64,000 nucleotides of DNA, from assembly GCF_019468565.1 (NCBI RefSeq), contig NZ_CP080521.1, forward strand, positions 2,604,001-2,668,000. Direction: 5' to 3'. How positions within the stretch are numbered: the first letter of the stretch is position 1; the number at the start of each line of letters is the position of its first letter. Source of the stretch: Pseudonocardia sp. DSM 110487 (GTDB taxonomy: Bacteria; Actinomycetota; Actinomycetes; Mycobacteriales; Pseudonocardiaceae). Shown here in pieces: positions 44,505 to 52,747 of the stretch. The position numbers were made by a program, and so were the translations under genes. The notes below the pieces were generated by a model, which was not told the DNA's origin, searched no databases, and saw nothing but the letters and a program-made list of their open reading frames with translations.

Positions 44505-45326
44505 GTGACGACACTTGTCACGGGCGCCACCGGGAACACCGGCCGCCATGTGGTGGCCGAGCTGGTTCGCAGAGGCGAGCGTGTTCGCGCGTTGACCCGG
44601 AACCCGGCCGCGGCCGCCTTCCCGGCCGAGGTGGAGACCGTTGCCGGTACGCACACATCGCCTGCGGAGCTGGGGTCCGCACTCGACGGCGTCAGCCGGC
44701 TGCACATCACGGTGACGGCGGGGCTCGCCGAGGTCGGGCCCGAGCTGGTGCGCCGGGCGGTCGATGCGGGGGTACGGCGCATCAGCGTGGTGTGGGGTGG
44801 CTGGGTGGGGCCGGTCGAGCAGGCCGTTGCGGAGTCGGGCGTGGAGTGGACCCGCCTGGAGCCGCAGGAGTTCATGTCCAACACGCTGACGTGGATCGAC
44901 TCGATCCGGACCGAGGGGGTCGTGCGGGAGCCGTACGACTTCCCCAGCGCGCTGGTGCATGAGGCCGACATAGGCGAAGTGGCAGCCGTGGCCCTGCTCG
45001 AGGACGGCCATGCGGGACGCGCCTACAACCTCACCGGACCCGAATCGCTGACCACGCGGGAGAGGATCGCAATCCTGTCCCGAGCGATCCGCCGCGACAT
45101 CACCTTCGTCCCGATCACCCACGAACAGGCCGTCGAGAGGCTGATGGCCACGGGCGTGTCCCGGGCGGATGCCGACTACGTGATCGGCTGGTACGCCGCT
45201 CCCACCGATGACGCCACGACCGTCGTCGACACCGTCGAGAAGGTGACCGGCCATCCGGCGCGCACGTTCGCGCAATGGGTGGCCGAACACGCGCAATGCT
45301 TCGCGACGCCCCGCGTCACGGCGTGA
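44505..45326 (+). CDS. NmrA-like NAD(P)-binding oxidoreductase
   Basis: A 273-residue atypical SDR: L-V-T-G-A-T-G-N-T-G-R-H-V at the N-terminus (NmrA/HSCARG nucleotide motif), G-T-H-T-S, R-R-I-S-V-V-W-G-G-W-V-G, and Y-N-L-T-G-P-E-S-L-T in the C-terminal half. Such proteins are quinone reductases or redox sensors; the usual catalytic Tyr-x-x-x-Lys is not visible. GTG 44505 follows AAAGGAGTT. A related gene reduced to 40 codons lies at 51780. Confidence 0.87.
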   Translation: MTTLVTGATGNTGRHVVAELVRRGERVRALTRNPAAAAFPAEVETVAGTHTSPAELGSALDGVSRLHITVTAGLAEVGPELVRRAVDAGVRRISVVWGGWVGPVEQAVAESGVEWTRLEPQEFMSNTLTWIDSIRTEGVVREPYDFPSALVHEADIGEVAAVALLEDGHAGRAYNLTGPESLTTRERIAILSRAIRRDITFVPITHEQAVERLMATGVSRADADYVIGWYAAPTDDATTVVDTVEKVTGHPARTFAQWVAEHAQCFATPRVTA

Positions 45327-45354
45327 TCCGCGCGTTCCCGGTGCGCTGATAGTC

Positions 45355-45424
45355 ACTTCACAGACCCAGTGGCCACTTCACACAAGGCCGGCCTTGTGTG
45401 AAGTCCGTACTGGGTGTGTGAAGT
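45355..45424. repeat. 70-bp palindrome built from ACTTCACA repeats
   Basis: The core 45375-45404 is a perfect 30-bp palindrome (left half ACTTCACACAAGGCC). Outside it ACTTCACAGACCCAGT on the left is mirrored by ACTGGGTGTGTGAAGT on the right, with one internal mismatch, so the whole 70 bp can fold into one hairpin or carry four copies of ACTTCACA. It lies between the NmrA-like gene and phosphoglucomutase. Confidence 0.85.
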
Positions 45425-45552
45425 CGGTCTGTGGCGGCGCCACCGAAGGCTCTGGTGAAGCGGCCGACTCCTGCACGGAGCTGCGGCTGCGCGCCTGCCG
45501 TCCGCGGTGGCAAGGTGACCGGGAACCCGCCGCAGCACCCCGGGAGCGCGAC

Positions 45553-47178
45553 ATGCCGAACCACCCCCGTGCCGGAACGCCCGCGCAGCCCGAGGACCTC
45601 GTCGATATCGGGGCCCTGCTCGCCGCGTACCACGACCGCACGCCGGATCCGGACGACCCGGCGCAGCGGGTGGCGTTCGGGACGTCCGGCCATCGCGGCT
45701 CGTCGTTGCGCACCACGTTCAACGACGCCCACATCGCCGCCACCAGCCAGGCGATCTGCGAGTACCGGGCATTCCAGCGCACCGACGGGCCGCTCTTCAT
45801 CGGGCGCGACACGCACGCGCTGTCCGAGCCGGCGTGGGCCACCGCGATCGAGGTGTTCCAGGCCAACGGCGTGCACGTCCTCGCCGACGCGGACGATGCG
45901 TTCACCCCCACGCCCGCCGTCTCGCACGCGATCCTCACCCACAACCGCGGCCGGACGGGCGGGCCCGCCGACGGGGTCGTCGTCACGCCGTCGCACAACC
46001 CGCCCGCGGACGGCGGGTTCAAGTACAACCCGCCCAACGGCGGCCCGGCCGACACCGACGCCACCTCCTGGATCGCCGACCGGGCGAACGAGCTGCTGCG
46101 CGCCGGTCTCGCGGGTGTGCGGCGCACGCCGCTCGACCGGGCAGGGCTCGCCCGCTACGACTTCCTCGGCGCGTACGTCGCCGACCTGCCCTCTGTGGTG
46201 GACCTGGACGCGATCCGGACCGCGGGGGTGCACATCGGCGCCGACCCGATGGGCGGGGCGAGCGTGGCGTACTGGGGCGCGATCGCCGAGCGGCACCGGC
46301 TCGACCTCACCGTCGTCAACCCGGCCGTCGACGAGCAGTTCGGGTTCATGACGCTCGACTGGGACGGCAAGATCCGGATGGACTGCTCGTCGCCGTACGC
46401 GATGGCGTCGCTCGTGCAGCGGCGGGGGGAGTTCCGCATCGCCACCGGCAACGACGCCGACTCCGACCGGCACGGCATCGTCACCGCCGACGGCCTGATG
46501 AACCCCAACCACTTCCTCGCCGTCGCGATCGGCTACCTGTACGCCCACCGCGCGGGCTGGTCACCGGATGCGGGCGTGGGCAAGACGGCCGTCAGCTCGT
46601 CGATGATCGACCGGGTCACCGCCGACCTGGGCCGCAAGCTCGTGGAGACGCCCGTCGGGTTCAAATGGTTCGTGCCCGGCCTGCTGGACGGCTCGATCGG
46701 CTTCGGCGGCGAGGAGAGCGCGGGCGCGTCGTTCCTGCGCACCGACGGCGGCGTGTGGACCACCGACAAGGACGGGATCATCCTCGCGCTGCTCGCCTCG
46801 GAGATCACCGCGGTGACCGGTCGCACGCCGAGCGAGCGCTACCGGGAGCTCACGGAGCGGTTCGGCGAGCCCGCCTACGCGCGCACCGACGTCGCCTGCA
46901 GCCCGGACGACAAGGCGAAGCTCGGCAAGCTCTCCGCCGACGACGTGCGCGCCACCGAGCTGGCGGGGGAGAAGATCACCGACCGCCTGACCAGCGCGCC
47001 GGGCAACGGTGCCCCGCTAGGTGGGCTCAAGGTGGTCACGGAGGGCGGCTGGTTCGCGGCCCGCCCATCTGGCACCGAGGACGTCTACAAGGTCTATGCC
47101 GAGAGCTTCCACGGCCAGGAGCACCTCGCCCGGATCCAGGATGAGGCCCGCGAAGTGGTGGCAGCGGCGCTGAGCTGA
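45553..47178 (+). CDS. pgm: Phosphoglucomutase, alpha-D-glucose phosphate-specific
   Basis: A 541-residue alpha-D-phosphohexomutase interconverting glucose-1-P and glucose-6-P. Features: F-G-T-S-G-H-R-G near residue 42, the catalytic phosphoserine S147 in T-P-S-H-N-P-P, the Mg-binding N-D-A-D-S-D-R-H-G loop, G-G-E-E-S-A-G-A-S-F sugar-binding loop, and R-P-S-G-T-E in the last domain. ATG 45553 is the conserved start position for this family. Stands alone in its operon. Confidence 0.94.
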   Translation: MPNHPRAGTPAQPEDLVDIGALLAAYHDRTPDPDDPAQRVAFGTSGHRGSSLRTTFNDAHIAATSQAICEYRAFQRTDGPLFIGRDTHALSEPAWATAIEVFQANGVHVLADADDAFTPTPAVSHAILTHNRGRTGGPADGVVVTPSHNPPADGGFKYNPPNGGPADTDATSWIADRANELLRAGLAGVRRTPLDRAGLARYDFLGAYVADLPSVVDLDAIRTAGVHIGADPMGGASVAYWGAIAERHRLDLTVVNPAVDEQFGFMTLDWDGKIRMDCSSPYAMASLVQRRGEFRIATGNDADSDRHGIVTADGLMNPNHFLAVAIGYLYAHRAGWSPDAGVGKTAVSSSMIDRVTADLGRKLVETPVGFKWFVPGLLDGSIGFGGEESAGASFLRTDGGVWTTDKDGIILALLASEITAVTGRTPSERYRELTERFGEPAYARTDVACSPDDKAKLGKLSADDVRATELAGEKITDRLTSAPGNGAPLGGLKVVTEGGWFAARPSGTEDVYKVYAESFHGQEHLARIQDEAREVVAAALS

Positions 47179-47382
47179 CTGCGACGTCCGCAACAAGATC
47201 TTTTCAGAACGCTCGCCGTCCTCCTAGACTCGCCGCCGCTGCGCCGCTCCCCGGTGGTTCTGCCGGCCTGCGCGATTCACGATGCGGAGGCCGGAAAGCC
47301 TGCTCAGGTCTCGTCCTGCCCGTGTTGCGGCAATGCGCCCGTCCCGACACCAGGGACGTTGTCGACATGGGGGGAATCCATG

Positions 47383-47934
47383 ATGAGCAAGATGCGTAGA
47401 TGGTCGTTGGCGGTCGGGCTGGGAATGGCGCTGACCGTGTCGATCCCGGCCACGGCGGTGGCCGCGCCGCCCGCCGGGGAGGCAGCCGACGTGGTGACGA
47501 CCAGGGTGCAGAAGGACACGCCCGACAACATGTGCCTGACCGCGAGCGGGGGCACCGGAAGTCAGGTGTACCAGGACCCGTGCGGCACCGAGGAGGCCCA
47601 GTACTGGGAGTTCGTCGGGCCCTACTACGCGGCGCAAGGTGGCCTCTACTACCTCATGCGGAACCGGGCGACCGGCCTCTGCCTCGAGGAGATGGCCGGC
47701 AGCGAGACGGGCTCGCCCGTCGTGCAGCAGACCTGCGACACCGCTGAACCGCCTCGCAACTCGCAGGCATGGGGGATCACGAGCGGCGACTTCCAGATGA
47801 TCGGGAGCCGCACGTCCGACCTGCAGATCAGGTTGCCCGGTTCGACGCCCGGCGCAGGAGCCGTCTACTCGGCGTTCGTGGAACCGCACGACGAGCTGGC
47901 GTACAAGTTCCTCGACGAAGCGCCCGAGTGGTAG
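47383..47934 (+). CDS. Secreted protein with ricin-type beta-trefoil (lectin-like) domain
   Basis: A 183-residue exported protein. The signal peptide (R-R-W-S-L-A-V-G-L-G-M-A, then S-I-P-A-T-A-V-A-A) is followed by a domain with C-L-T-A-S and C-L-E-E repeats, A-Q-Y-W-E-F and S-Q-A-W-G (Q-x-W motifs) and paired Cys, the marks of a beta-trefoil carbohydrate-binding fold. Two adjacent ATGs (47380, 47383) are possible starts, behind GGGGGGAA. No catalytic domain is attached. Ligand unknown. Confidence 0.8.
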   Translation: MSKMRRWSLAVGLGMALTVSIPATAVAAPPAGEAADVVTTRVQKDTPDNMCLTASGGTGSQVYQDPCGTEEAQYWEFVGPYYAAQGGLYYLMRNRATGLCLEEMAGSETGSPVVQQTCDTAEPPRNSQAWGITSGDFQMIGSRTSDLQIRLPGSTPGAGAVYSAFVEPHDELAYKFLDEAPEW

Positions 47935-47945
47935 GTCCCGCACCG

Positions 47946-48405
47946 TCATCCCGACGCGCGGGAGTTCCCCCGGAATCGCGTCGGTGAGATGCCGACCCAG
48001 GCCACGATCGCCTGCCGGAGCGACTCAGCGGAGCCGAAGCCGCACCGGCGGGCGATCGTGGTCACCGGCTCGCGCGTTCCGGTGAGCAGCTGGGAGGCCG
48101 CCTCGAGCCGGCCGACGCCGAGGTCGCCGTCGAGGTTGCTGATCACGTGTTCGATGACCCGCCGGACCAGGACCTGGTCGGAGTGCGGGATCGTGGTGAA
48201 CAGGCTGATCTGCGCCTGGCTGCCGGGCCGTTGCAGGTAGGTGACCATGGCCAGGGCCACCCGCCGGGCGATCTCGGCCCCGTGATCCTCCTCGATGAAC
48301 GACAGGATGAGATCGAGTGAGGCCGTGATCCCGCCCGACGGGACCGCGCAGTCCCGCACGAAGATCGGCGTGGGATCGACCTGCACCCGCGCCCAGTGGA
48401 TCGGA
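47946..48405 (-). pseudogene. GlxA-like AraC regulator with several deletions
   Basis: Minus-strand remains of a GlxA-type regulator (DJ-1/PfpI domain plus AraC helix-turn-helix). Recognisable are H-W-A fused directly to R-V-Q-V-D-P-T-P-I-F-V-R-D, then S-G-G-I-T-A-S-L-D-L, and V-T-T-I-A-R-R-C-G-F-G-S-A-E-S-L-R-Q. Between G-D-L-G-V-G and R-L-E-A-A about 40 residues, the first helix-turn-helix, are missing. The N-terminal domain is nearly gone. The frame stays open, so deletions were in-frame, but it cannot bind DNA normally. Confidence 0.75.
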
Positions 48406-48462
48406 CACCCGATGCGGCCTGTCCGCCGTGTGTTCGCCGGCGCGTCCGGCAGACTCCGGCCG

Positions 48463-49140
48463 GTGAACCGGAACGGATCGGAGCTCGTCCCCGCATGGGC
48501 GCGGCGGACGCGCGGCGAGCACCGCTGGCCTGCCGCGGTGGCCGTGGCCGGAACGATCGGGCTCCAGCTGCTCATGCCCGCGGAGGTGGTGCCCGAAGGC
48601 CGCTACGTCCTCCCGGCGCTCGAACTCGCCGTGCTCGTCGGGTTGCTGGTGGTCAACCCGTTCCGGGTGGATCGTGAGTCGACCGTGCTGCGCACGGCCG
48701 GCCTCGTCCTGACCGGGCTCGTCGCGCTGGCGAACGGGTGGTCGGTCGTGCTGCTCGTCAGCGACCTGCTCACGGGACGTCCGGCGACGCCCGCCGAGCT
48801 GCTCGGCGCGGGAGGCGCGATCTGGCTGACGAACGTGCTGGCGTTCGGGCTCGTGTACTGGGAGCTCGACCGCGGCGGGCCGGCGGCGCGGGCGGTCGCT
48901 GCCCACGACCGACCCGACTTCCTGTTCCCCCAGATGCAGATCCCCGAGATCGCGGGCCGGGACTGGGAACCGGGCTTCGTCGACTACGCCTACCTGTCGT
49001 TCACCAACGCCACGGCCTTCAGCCCCACGGACGTGCTGCCGCTGTCGCGGTGGGCGAAGCTGACGATGGCCGTGCAGGCGGGCGTGTCGCTCGTCGTGGT
49101 CGTCCTCGTGGTCGCCCGCGCGATCAACGCGCTCGGCTGA
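48463..49140 (+). CDS. Integral membrane protein, unknown function
   Basis: A 225-residue protein with about five membrane segments (residues ~20-40, 45-65, 75-100, 110-130 and 195-220). The end D-Y-A-Y-L-S-F-T-N-A-T-A-F-S-P-T-D then L-S-R-W-A-K resembles pore-loop membrane proteins of unknown role common in actinomycetes. GTG 48463 is tentative (ATG 48412 is an alternative); neither has a good SD. Converges with the DUF2127-like gene, overlapping it by 17 bases. Confidence 0.7.
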   Translation: MNRNGSELVPAWARRTRGEHRWPAAVAVAGTIGLQLLMPAEVVPEGRYVLPALELAVLVGLLVVNPFRVDRESTVLRTAGLVLTGLVALANGWSVVLLVSDLLTGRPATPAELLGAGGAIWLTNVLAFGLVYWELDRGGPAARAVAAHDRPDFLFPQMQIPEIAGRDWEPGFVDYAYLSFTNATAFSPTDVLPLSRWAKLTMAVQAGVSLVVVVLVVARAINALG

Positions 49141-49600
49141 GCAGCCGGTACTCCCGCAGGACCAGCACGATGACCAGGACGTCCAGCGCGGCCAGGAACG
49201 GCAGCACGAGCGATCCGGTGCGGACCGCGCGCAGCAGCTCGTAGCCGACGAACACGCCGAGCACGACGGCCGCCACCGGGTAGGCGGGGCGCCACTTGCG
49301 CAGCAGCGCCCACACCAGTGCGAGCTTCACGACGCCGTGCAGCCCGAGGTAGACGAGCACGAAGGTGCGGTTGCCCGACGCGAACTCCGCGGTACCCGCC
49401 ACGAGGTGACGGGTGAGGAAGCCGTCGGGCGGGCCGAGCAGGTCGCGGCTCACGACATCGGCGACCAGCCGGTGCACCGTTGCGGCCGGGACGAGCAGCA
49501 GCGCCACGGCACCGAACAGCTCGACGGCGCCGTCCAGGCCCTTCACCAGCAGCGCGGCCTTGAACCACCGTTCGGTCCGGCGCGCCCTGACATCGGCCAT
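49124..49600 (-). CDS. DUF2127-like membrane protein
   Basis: A 158-residue membrane protein with four likely helices. The start R-W-F-K-A-A-L-L-V-K-G-L-D-G-A-V-E-L and the middle F-V-L-V-Y-L-G-L-H-G-V-V-K-L fit the DUF2127 family. Function unknown. Overlaps the convergent gene to the left by 17 bases. Confidence 0.8.
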   Translation of the reverse strand: MADVRARRTERWFKAALLVKGLDGAVELFGAVALLLVPAATVHRLVADVVSRDLLGPPDGFLTRHLVAGTAEFASGNRTFVLVYLGLHGVVKLALVWALLRKWRPAYPVAAVVLGVFVGYELLRAVRTGSLVLPFLAALDVLVIVLVLREYRLLSRAR

Positions 49601-49716
49601 GGACGACTTCTACCAGCGTGTGCGACAGAAACCGCAGCGATCTGGACAAGTTGCTACCACCGCACCCCCGTTCCCCCGATGCTTCGGATGTGCTCGACAG
49701 GACCAGGTGGCCGGAC

Positions 49717-50661
49717 ATGCGGGAGTGGCACCGCCCACTGCTGCTGGTCGCGGCCGCCACCGCGCCGTTCGTCGTGGTCTCGCTCGCCGGCATGCTCCTC
49801 GACGGGCGCGTGCTCGTGGGGGCGCCGATCTGGTTCAAGCCGTTCAAGTTCGCCGTGTCGATCGTGATCTACGCGGTGACTTGGGCCTGGCTGTACGCCT
49901 ACCTGCCACGGAATCGCGCCGTGCGCTGGTCCACCACGATCATCGCGGCGATGCTCGCCATCGAGTACCTGGTCATCCTCTGGCAGGTGGCGCGCGGAAG
50001 GCAGAGCCACTTCAACGTCGCCACCGTGCTCGACGCCGCGCTATGGGCCACCATGGCGACCTCGATCGTCGTGCTCTGGATCGCCAACCTCGTGGTGGCC
50101 GGGTACCTGCTGGGCCGGAAGGTCGGTGGGCCGTCGCTGACGTGGGGCGTCCGGGCCGGAGCGGTCATCTCCCTGTTCGGCGCCGCTGTCGCCTTCATGA
50201 TGACCCGGCCGACCGCCGCGCAGCGGGCGTCGTTCTCCGACGGTACCTTCGCCGGCCTCATCGGCGGACACAGCGTTGGCGTGGTCGACGGTGGGCCGAT
50301 CATGCCCGTCACGGGGTGGAGCACCACCGGCGGCGACCTGCGGATCGCCCACTTCGTCGGCCTCCACGCGCTGCAGGGGCTGCCGCTCGTGGCCGTACTG
50401 CTGGCGTTGCTCGCCGGTCGGGTGGCGCTGCTGCGCGCCGAGGCGGTCCGCACGCGGCTGGTCGTCGTCGCGTCGGCGGGGTACGCGGCGCTGACCCTCC
50501 TCTCGCTGTGGCAGGCGCTGCGCGGTCAGCCGCTGACCAGCCCGGACGGGCTGACGGTCGTAGCCACCGGCCTGCTGGTGGTGCTCGTCGTGGCCGCGGC
50601 GGTGGCCGTGCTCGTCACGAGCCGCCGCGGATCCCAGCGCTCCCCGGAGACAACTGGCTGA
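49717..50661 (+). CDS. Multi-pass membrane protein, unknown function
   Basis: A 314-residue protein with around eight membrane segments. It contains W-F-K-P-F-K-F-A-V-S and L-R-I-A-H-F-V-G-L-H-A-L-Q-G-L-P, typical of a conserved actinobacterial membrane family with no assigned role. ATG 49717 is chosen for CCAGGTGGCC at SD distance; GTG starts at 49690 and 49618 would lengthen it. Its 3' end overlaps the convergent AraC gene by 47 bases. Confidence 0.72.
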   Translation: MREWHRPLLLVAAATAPFVVVSLAGMLLDGRVLVGAPIWFKPFKFAVSIVIYAVTWAWLYAYLPRNRAVRWSTTIIAAMLAIEYLVILWQVARGRQSHFNVATVLDAALWATMATSIVVLWIANLVVAGYLLGRKVGGPSLTWGVRAGAVISLFGAAVAFMMTRPTAAQRASFSDGTFAGLIGGHSVGVVDGGPIMPVTGWSTTGGDLRIAHFVGLHALQGLPLVAVLLALLAGRVALLRAEAVRTRLVVVASAGYAALTLLSLWQALRGQPLTSPDGLTVVATGLLVVLVVAAAVAVLVTSRRGSQRSPETTG

Positions 50662-51634
50662 TCACGTCGGTCCGGAACCGGCCAGGGGGGTGGCCGGTGG
50701 TGCGCTTGAACGCACGGGCGAACGCGAACTCGGAGTCGTAGCCCACGCGGTGGGCGACCTCCCGCAGCGATCCGCGCTCCTCGCGCAGCAGCCGCGCGGC
50801 GACCGACATCCGCCAGGCCGCGACGTACGCCATCGGTGCCTGGCCGGTCAGGGTGCGGAAGCGGCGGGTGAAGGTGGCGCGCGGGGCGCCGGCCGCGCGG
50901 GCCAGCAGGTCCACGCTCCATGGCCGGGCCGGGTCGTCGTGGATCAGCGCCAACGCACTGCCCACCACCGGGTCGTACAGGGCCCGCACCCACCCCTCGC
51001 CGGACTGGTGCTGCTCGGCCAGCCAGGCGCGCAGGATGTACACGAACAGCAGGTCCAGCAGCGACGCGACCACCGCCGGTGCGCCGGGGTCGGCGCGCTG
51101 GACCTCGCAGGAGAGCAGTTCCACCGCGGCGGCCAGGCCGCGGTCCCTCGCCTGCCCTGCGCCGATGTGCACCACGGGCGGCAGGATGGCGGTCAGCGGG
51201 TGCGGCGGGCCCGGGGCCAGCACGAACGCGCCGACGAGCAGCCTGGTTACCGGACCGTCCCCGTCGATCGCCAACCTGCGCGGCATGCCGTCCCCGAGCG
51301 GACCACCGATCAGCTCCTTCAGCGGCCGCGCCGCCCGGCCGGGCTGGTCGGCGCAGACGTGGGCGACGCCGGACGGCAACAGGACCACGTCGCCCTGGAC
51401 GAGCTGGACGGGCTCGAGGCCCTCCGGCATCAGCCAGCAGGTGCCGGAGGTGATGACGGTGACCCCGGCGACCCCACCTTCCTCCAGCCCGATCGCCCAC
51501 GGAGCGCGGAATCCGGCGACGCAGTAGAGGGGGCTGCCACGCCGGACGGTGGCGACGACGTCGGCGACGATGTCGGCGACCGCGTCACCTGAGCCGGACG
51601 GGACGGCCGGGAGGTCGAGATCGGTGACGGTCAT
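50615..51634 (-). CDS. AraC-family transcriptional regulator with cupin domain
   Basis: A 339-residue regulator. The N-terminal cupin (AraC_binding/cupin_6 type) has A-I-G-L-E-E and L-P-S-G-V-A-H-V; the C-terminal double helix-turn-helix runs from V-D-L-L-A-R-A-A-G-A-P to G-Y-D-S-E-F-A-F-A-R-A-F-K-R with the final P-G-x-F-R. Divergent from the internally deleted NmrA-like gene at 51780 and the SDR at 51939, presumably its targets. A short palindrome lies just upstream of its start. Confidence 0.88.
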   Translation of the reverse strand: MTVTDLDLPAVPSGSGDAVADIVADVVATVRRGSPLYCVAGFRAPWAIGLEEGGVAGVTVITSGTCWLMPEGLEPVQLVQGDVVLLPSGVAHVCADQPGRAARPLKELIGGPLGDGMPRRLAIDGDGPVTRLLVGAFVLAPGPPHPLTAILPPVVHIGAGQARDRGLAAAVELLSCEVQRADPGAPAVVASLLDLLFVYILRAWLAEQHQSGEGWVRALYDPVVGSALALIHDDPARPWSVDLLARAAGAPRATFTRRFRTLTGQAPMAYVAAWRMSVAARLLREERGSLREVAHRVGYDSEFAFARAFKRTTGHPPGRFRTDVISQLSPGSAGIRGGS

Positions 51635-51652
51635 GCTCCGACGCTACGCCGC

Positions 51653-51670
51653 TGTCATGTCCAGATGACA
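51653..51670. promoter_or_regulatory. Inverted repeat upstream of the AraC gene
   Basis: TGTCAT-GTCCAG-ATGACA, a perfect 6-bp inverted repeat, 19 bases before the AraC ATG. A further TGTCAT half-site lies at 51709-51714, toward the divergent genes. Likely an operator for this region. Confidence 0.55.
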
Positions 51671-51779
51671 AGCGTCGTGAGCCGATCGGACATGGATCCG
51701 CGCTGATCTGTCATAGCTCATCTCGGCACCGTCTCCCTAGGGTCGATTCATCCGAGGAATCGATCGACCGGCCGTCACG

Positions 51780-51902
51780 ATGACCGTCCTGGTGACGGGC
51801 GCGACCGGCAAGACGGGCCGCCGGCTTGTCCTCCTGCTCGTCGAGCGCGGCGTGACCGTCTTCGCGGAGTTCGCCGATGCCGCCGCCAACGCCTGGCGCT
51901 GA
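51780..51902 (+). pseudogene. Internally deleted NmrA-like oxidoreductase (40 codons left)
   Basis: ATG begins L-V-T-G-A-T-G-K-T-G-R-R-L, the NmrA-type nucleotide motif, and the frame runs on to E-R-G-V-T-V. It then jumps straight to F-A-E-F-A-D-A-A-A-N-A-W-R and TGA, which looks like the normal C-terminal end of the same family. About 240 residues are missing in an in-frame deletion. The start region still faces the AraC regulator. Confidence 0.75.
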
Positions 51903-51938
51903 TCACCCTTCATCCCCACCAACCCACGGAGATCACTC

Positions 51939-52712
51939 ATGACCGCGACAAGCTCCTCTCCCGCCGCCCTCGTCACCGGCGGCACCACCGGCATCGGTCT
52001 CGCCACCGCCCGCGTCCTGCACGAAGAGGGCTTCGGGGTGCTCGTCACCGGCCGCAACCCCGACACGCTCGCCGAGGCGCGGCGCAACCTGCCGGAGGAG
52101 GTCGCCGTGCTGCGCGCCGACGCCCGTTCGGTCGAGGACGCCAAGCTCGTCGCCGACGAGCTCGCGGAGCGGTTCGGCAAGGTCGACGCCGCCTTCCTGA
52201 ATGCGGGCGTCGCCCGGGTGACGCCACTGGAGACCCTTGACGAGGTGCTGTTCGACGAGCTGTTCGACGTCAACGTCAAGGGCCACCTCTTCACCCTGCA
52301 GGCGATCCTTCCCCTGCTCGGTGAGGGCAGCACGGTGGTGTTCACCAGCTCGACCGCCGCCCGGCGGGGCGTGCCCGGCCAGTCGGTGTACAGCGCCACG
52401 AAGGCGGCGGTGAACTCGCTGGTCCGCTCGCTGGCGGTCGAGCTGGCGCCCAGGGGCATCCGCGTCAACGCCGTCAGTCCCGGCCCGGTGGAGACGCCTG
52501 CGCTCGGCAAGCTCGGCATATCCGAGGATCAGCTCGAGGCGGTCCGGACGCAGATCGTCGGCCTGCTCCCCATGGGCCGGTTCGGCTCCGGCGAGGAGAT
52601 CGCCCGCGCGGTCGCCTTCCTCGCCTCACCGGCCGCGAGCTTCATCACCGGGGCGAACATCGACGTCGACGGTGGCATGGTCGCGCAGTTCGGTTCGCGA
52701 GCATCAAGCTGA
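51939..52712 (+). CDS. SDR family oxidoreductase
   Basis: A 257-residue classical SDR: T-G-G-T-T-G-I-G, N-A-G, T-S-S-T-A then Y-S-A-T-K, and G-A-N-I-D-V-D-G-G near the end. Typical of broad-range aldehyde/ketone reductases related to FabG; substrate unknown. ATG 51939 has CGGAGATC upstream. It follows the NmrA remnant and was probably the second gene of the AraC-controlled operon. Confidence 0.87.
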   Translation: MTATSSSPAALVTGGTTGIGLATARVLHEEGFGVLVTGRNPDTLAEARRNLPEEVAVLRADARSVEDAKLVADELAERFGKVDAAFLNAGVARVTPLETLDEVLFDELFDVNVKGHLFTLQAILPLLGEGSTVVFTSSTAARRGVPGQSVYSATKAAVNSLVRSLAVELAPRGIRVNAVSPGPVETPALGKLGISEDQLEAVRTQIVGLLPMGRFGSGEEIARAVAFLASPAASFITGANIDVDGGMVAQFGSRASS

Positions 52713-52747
52713 GAGGCCGGGCGAACAGCTGCCCCTGTCGGCGCGCG

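Noticed and set aside
45358..46548. 396-codon minus-strand frame opposite phosphoglucomutase
   Set aside because: Antisense shadow of a clear pgm gene with no recognisable domain.
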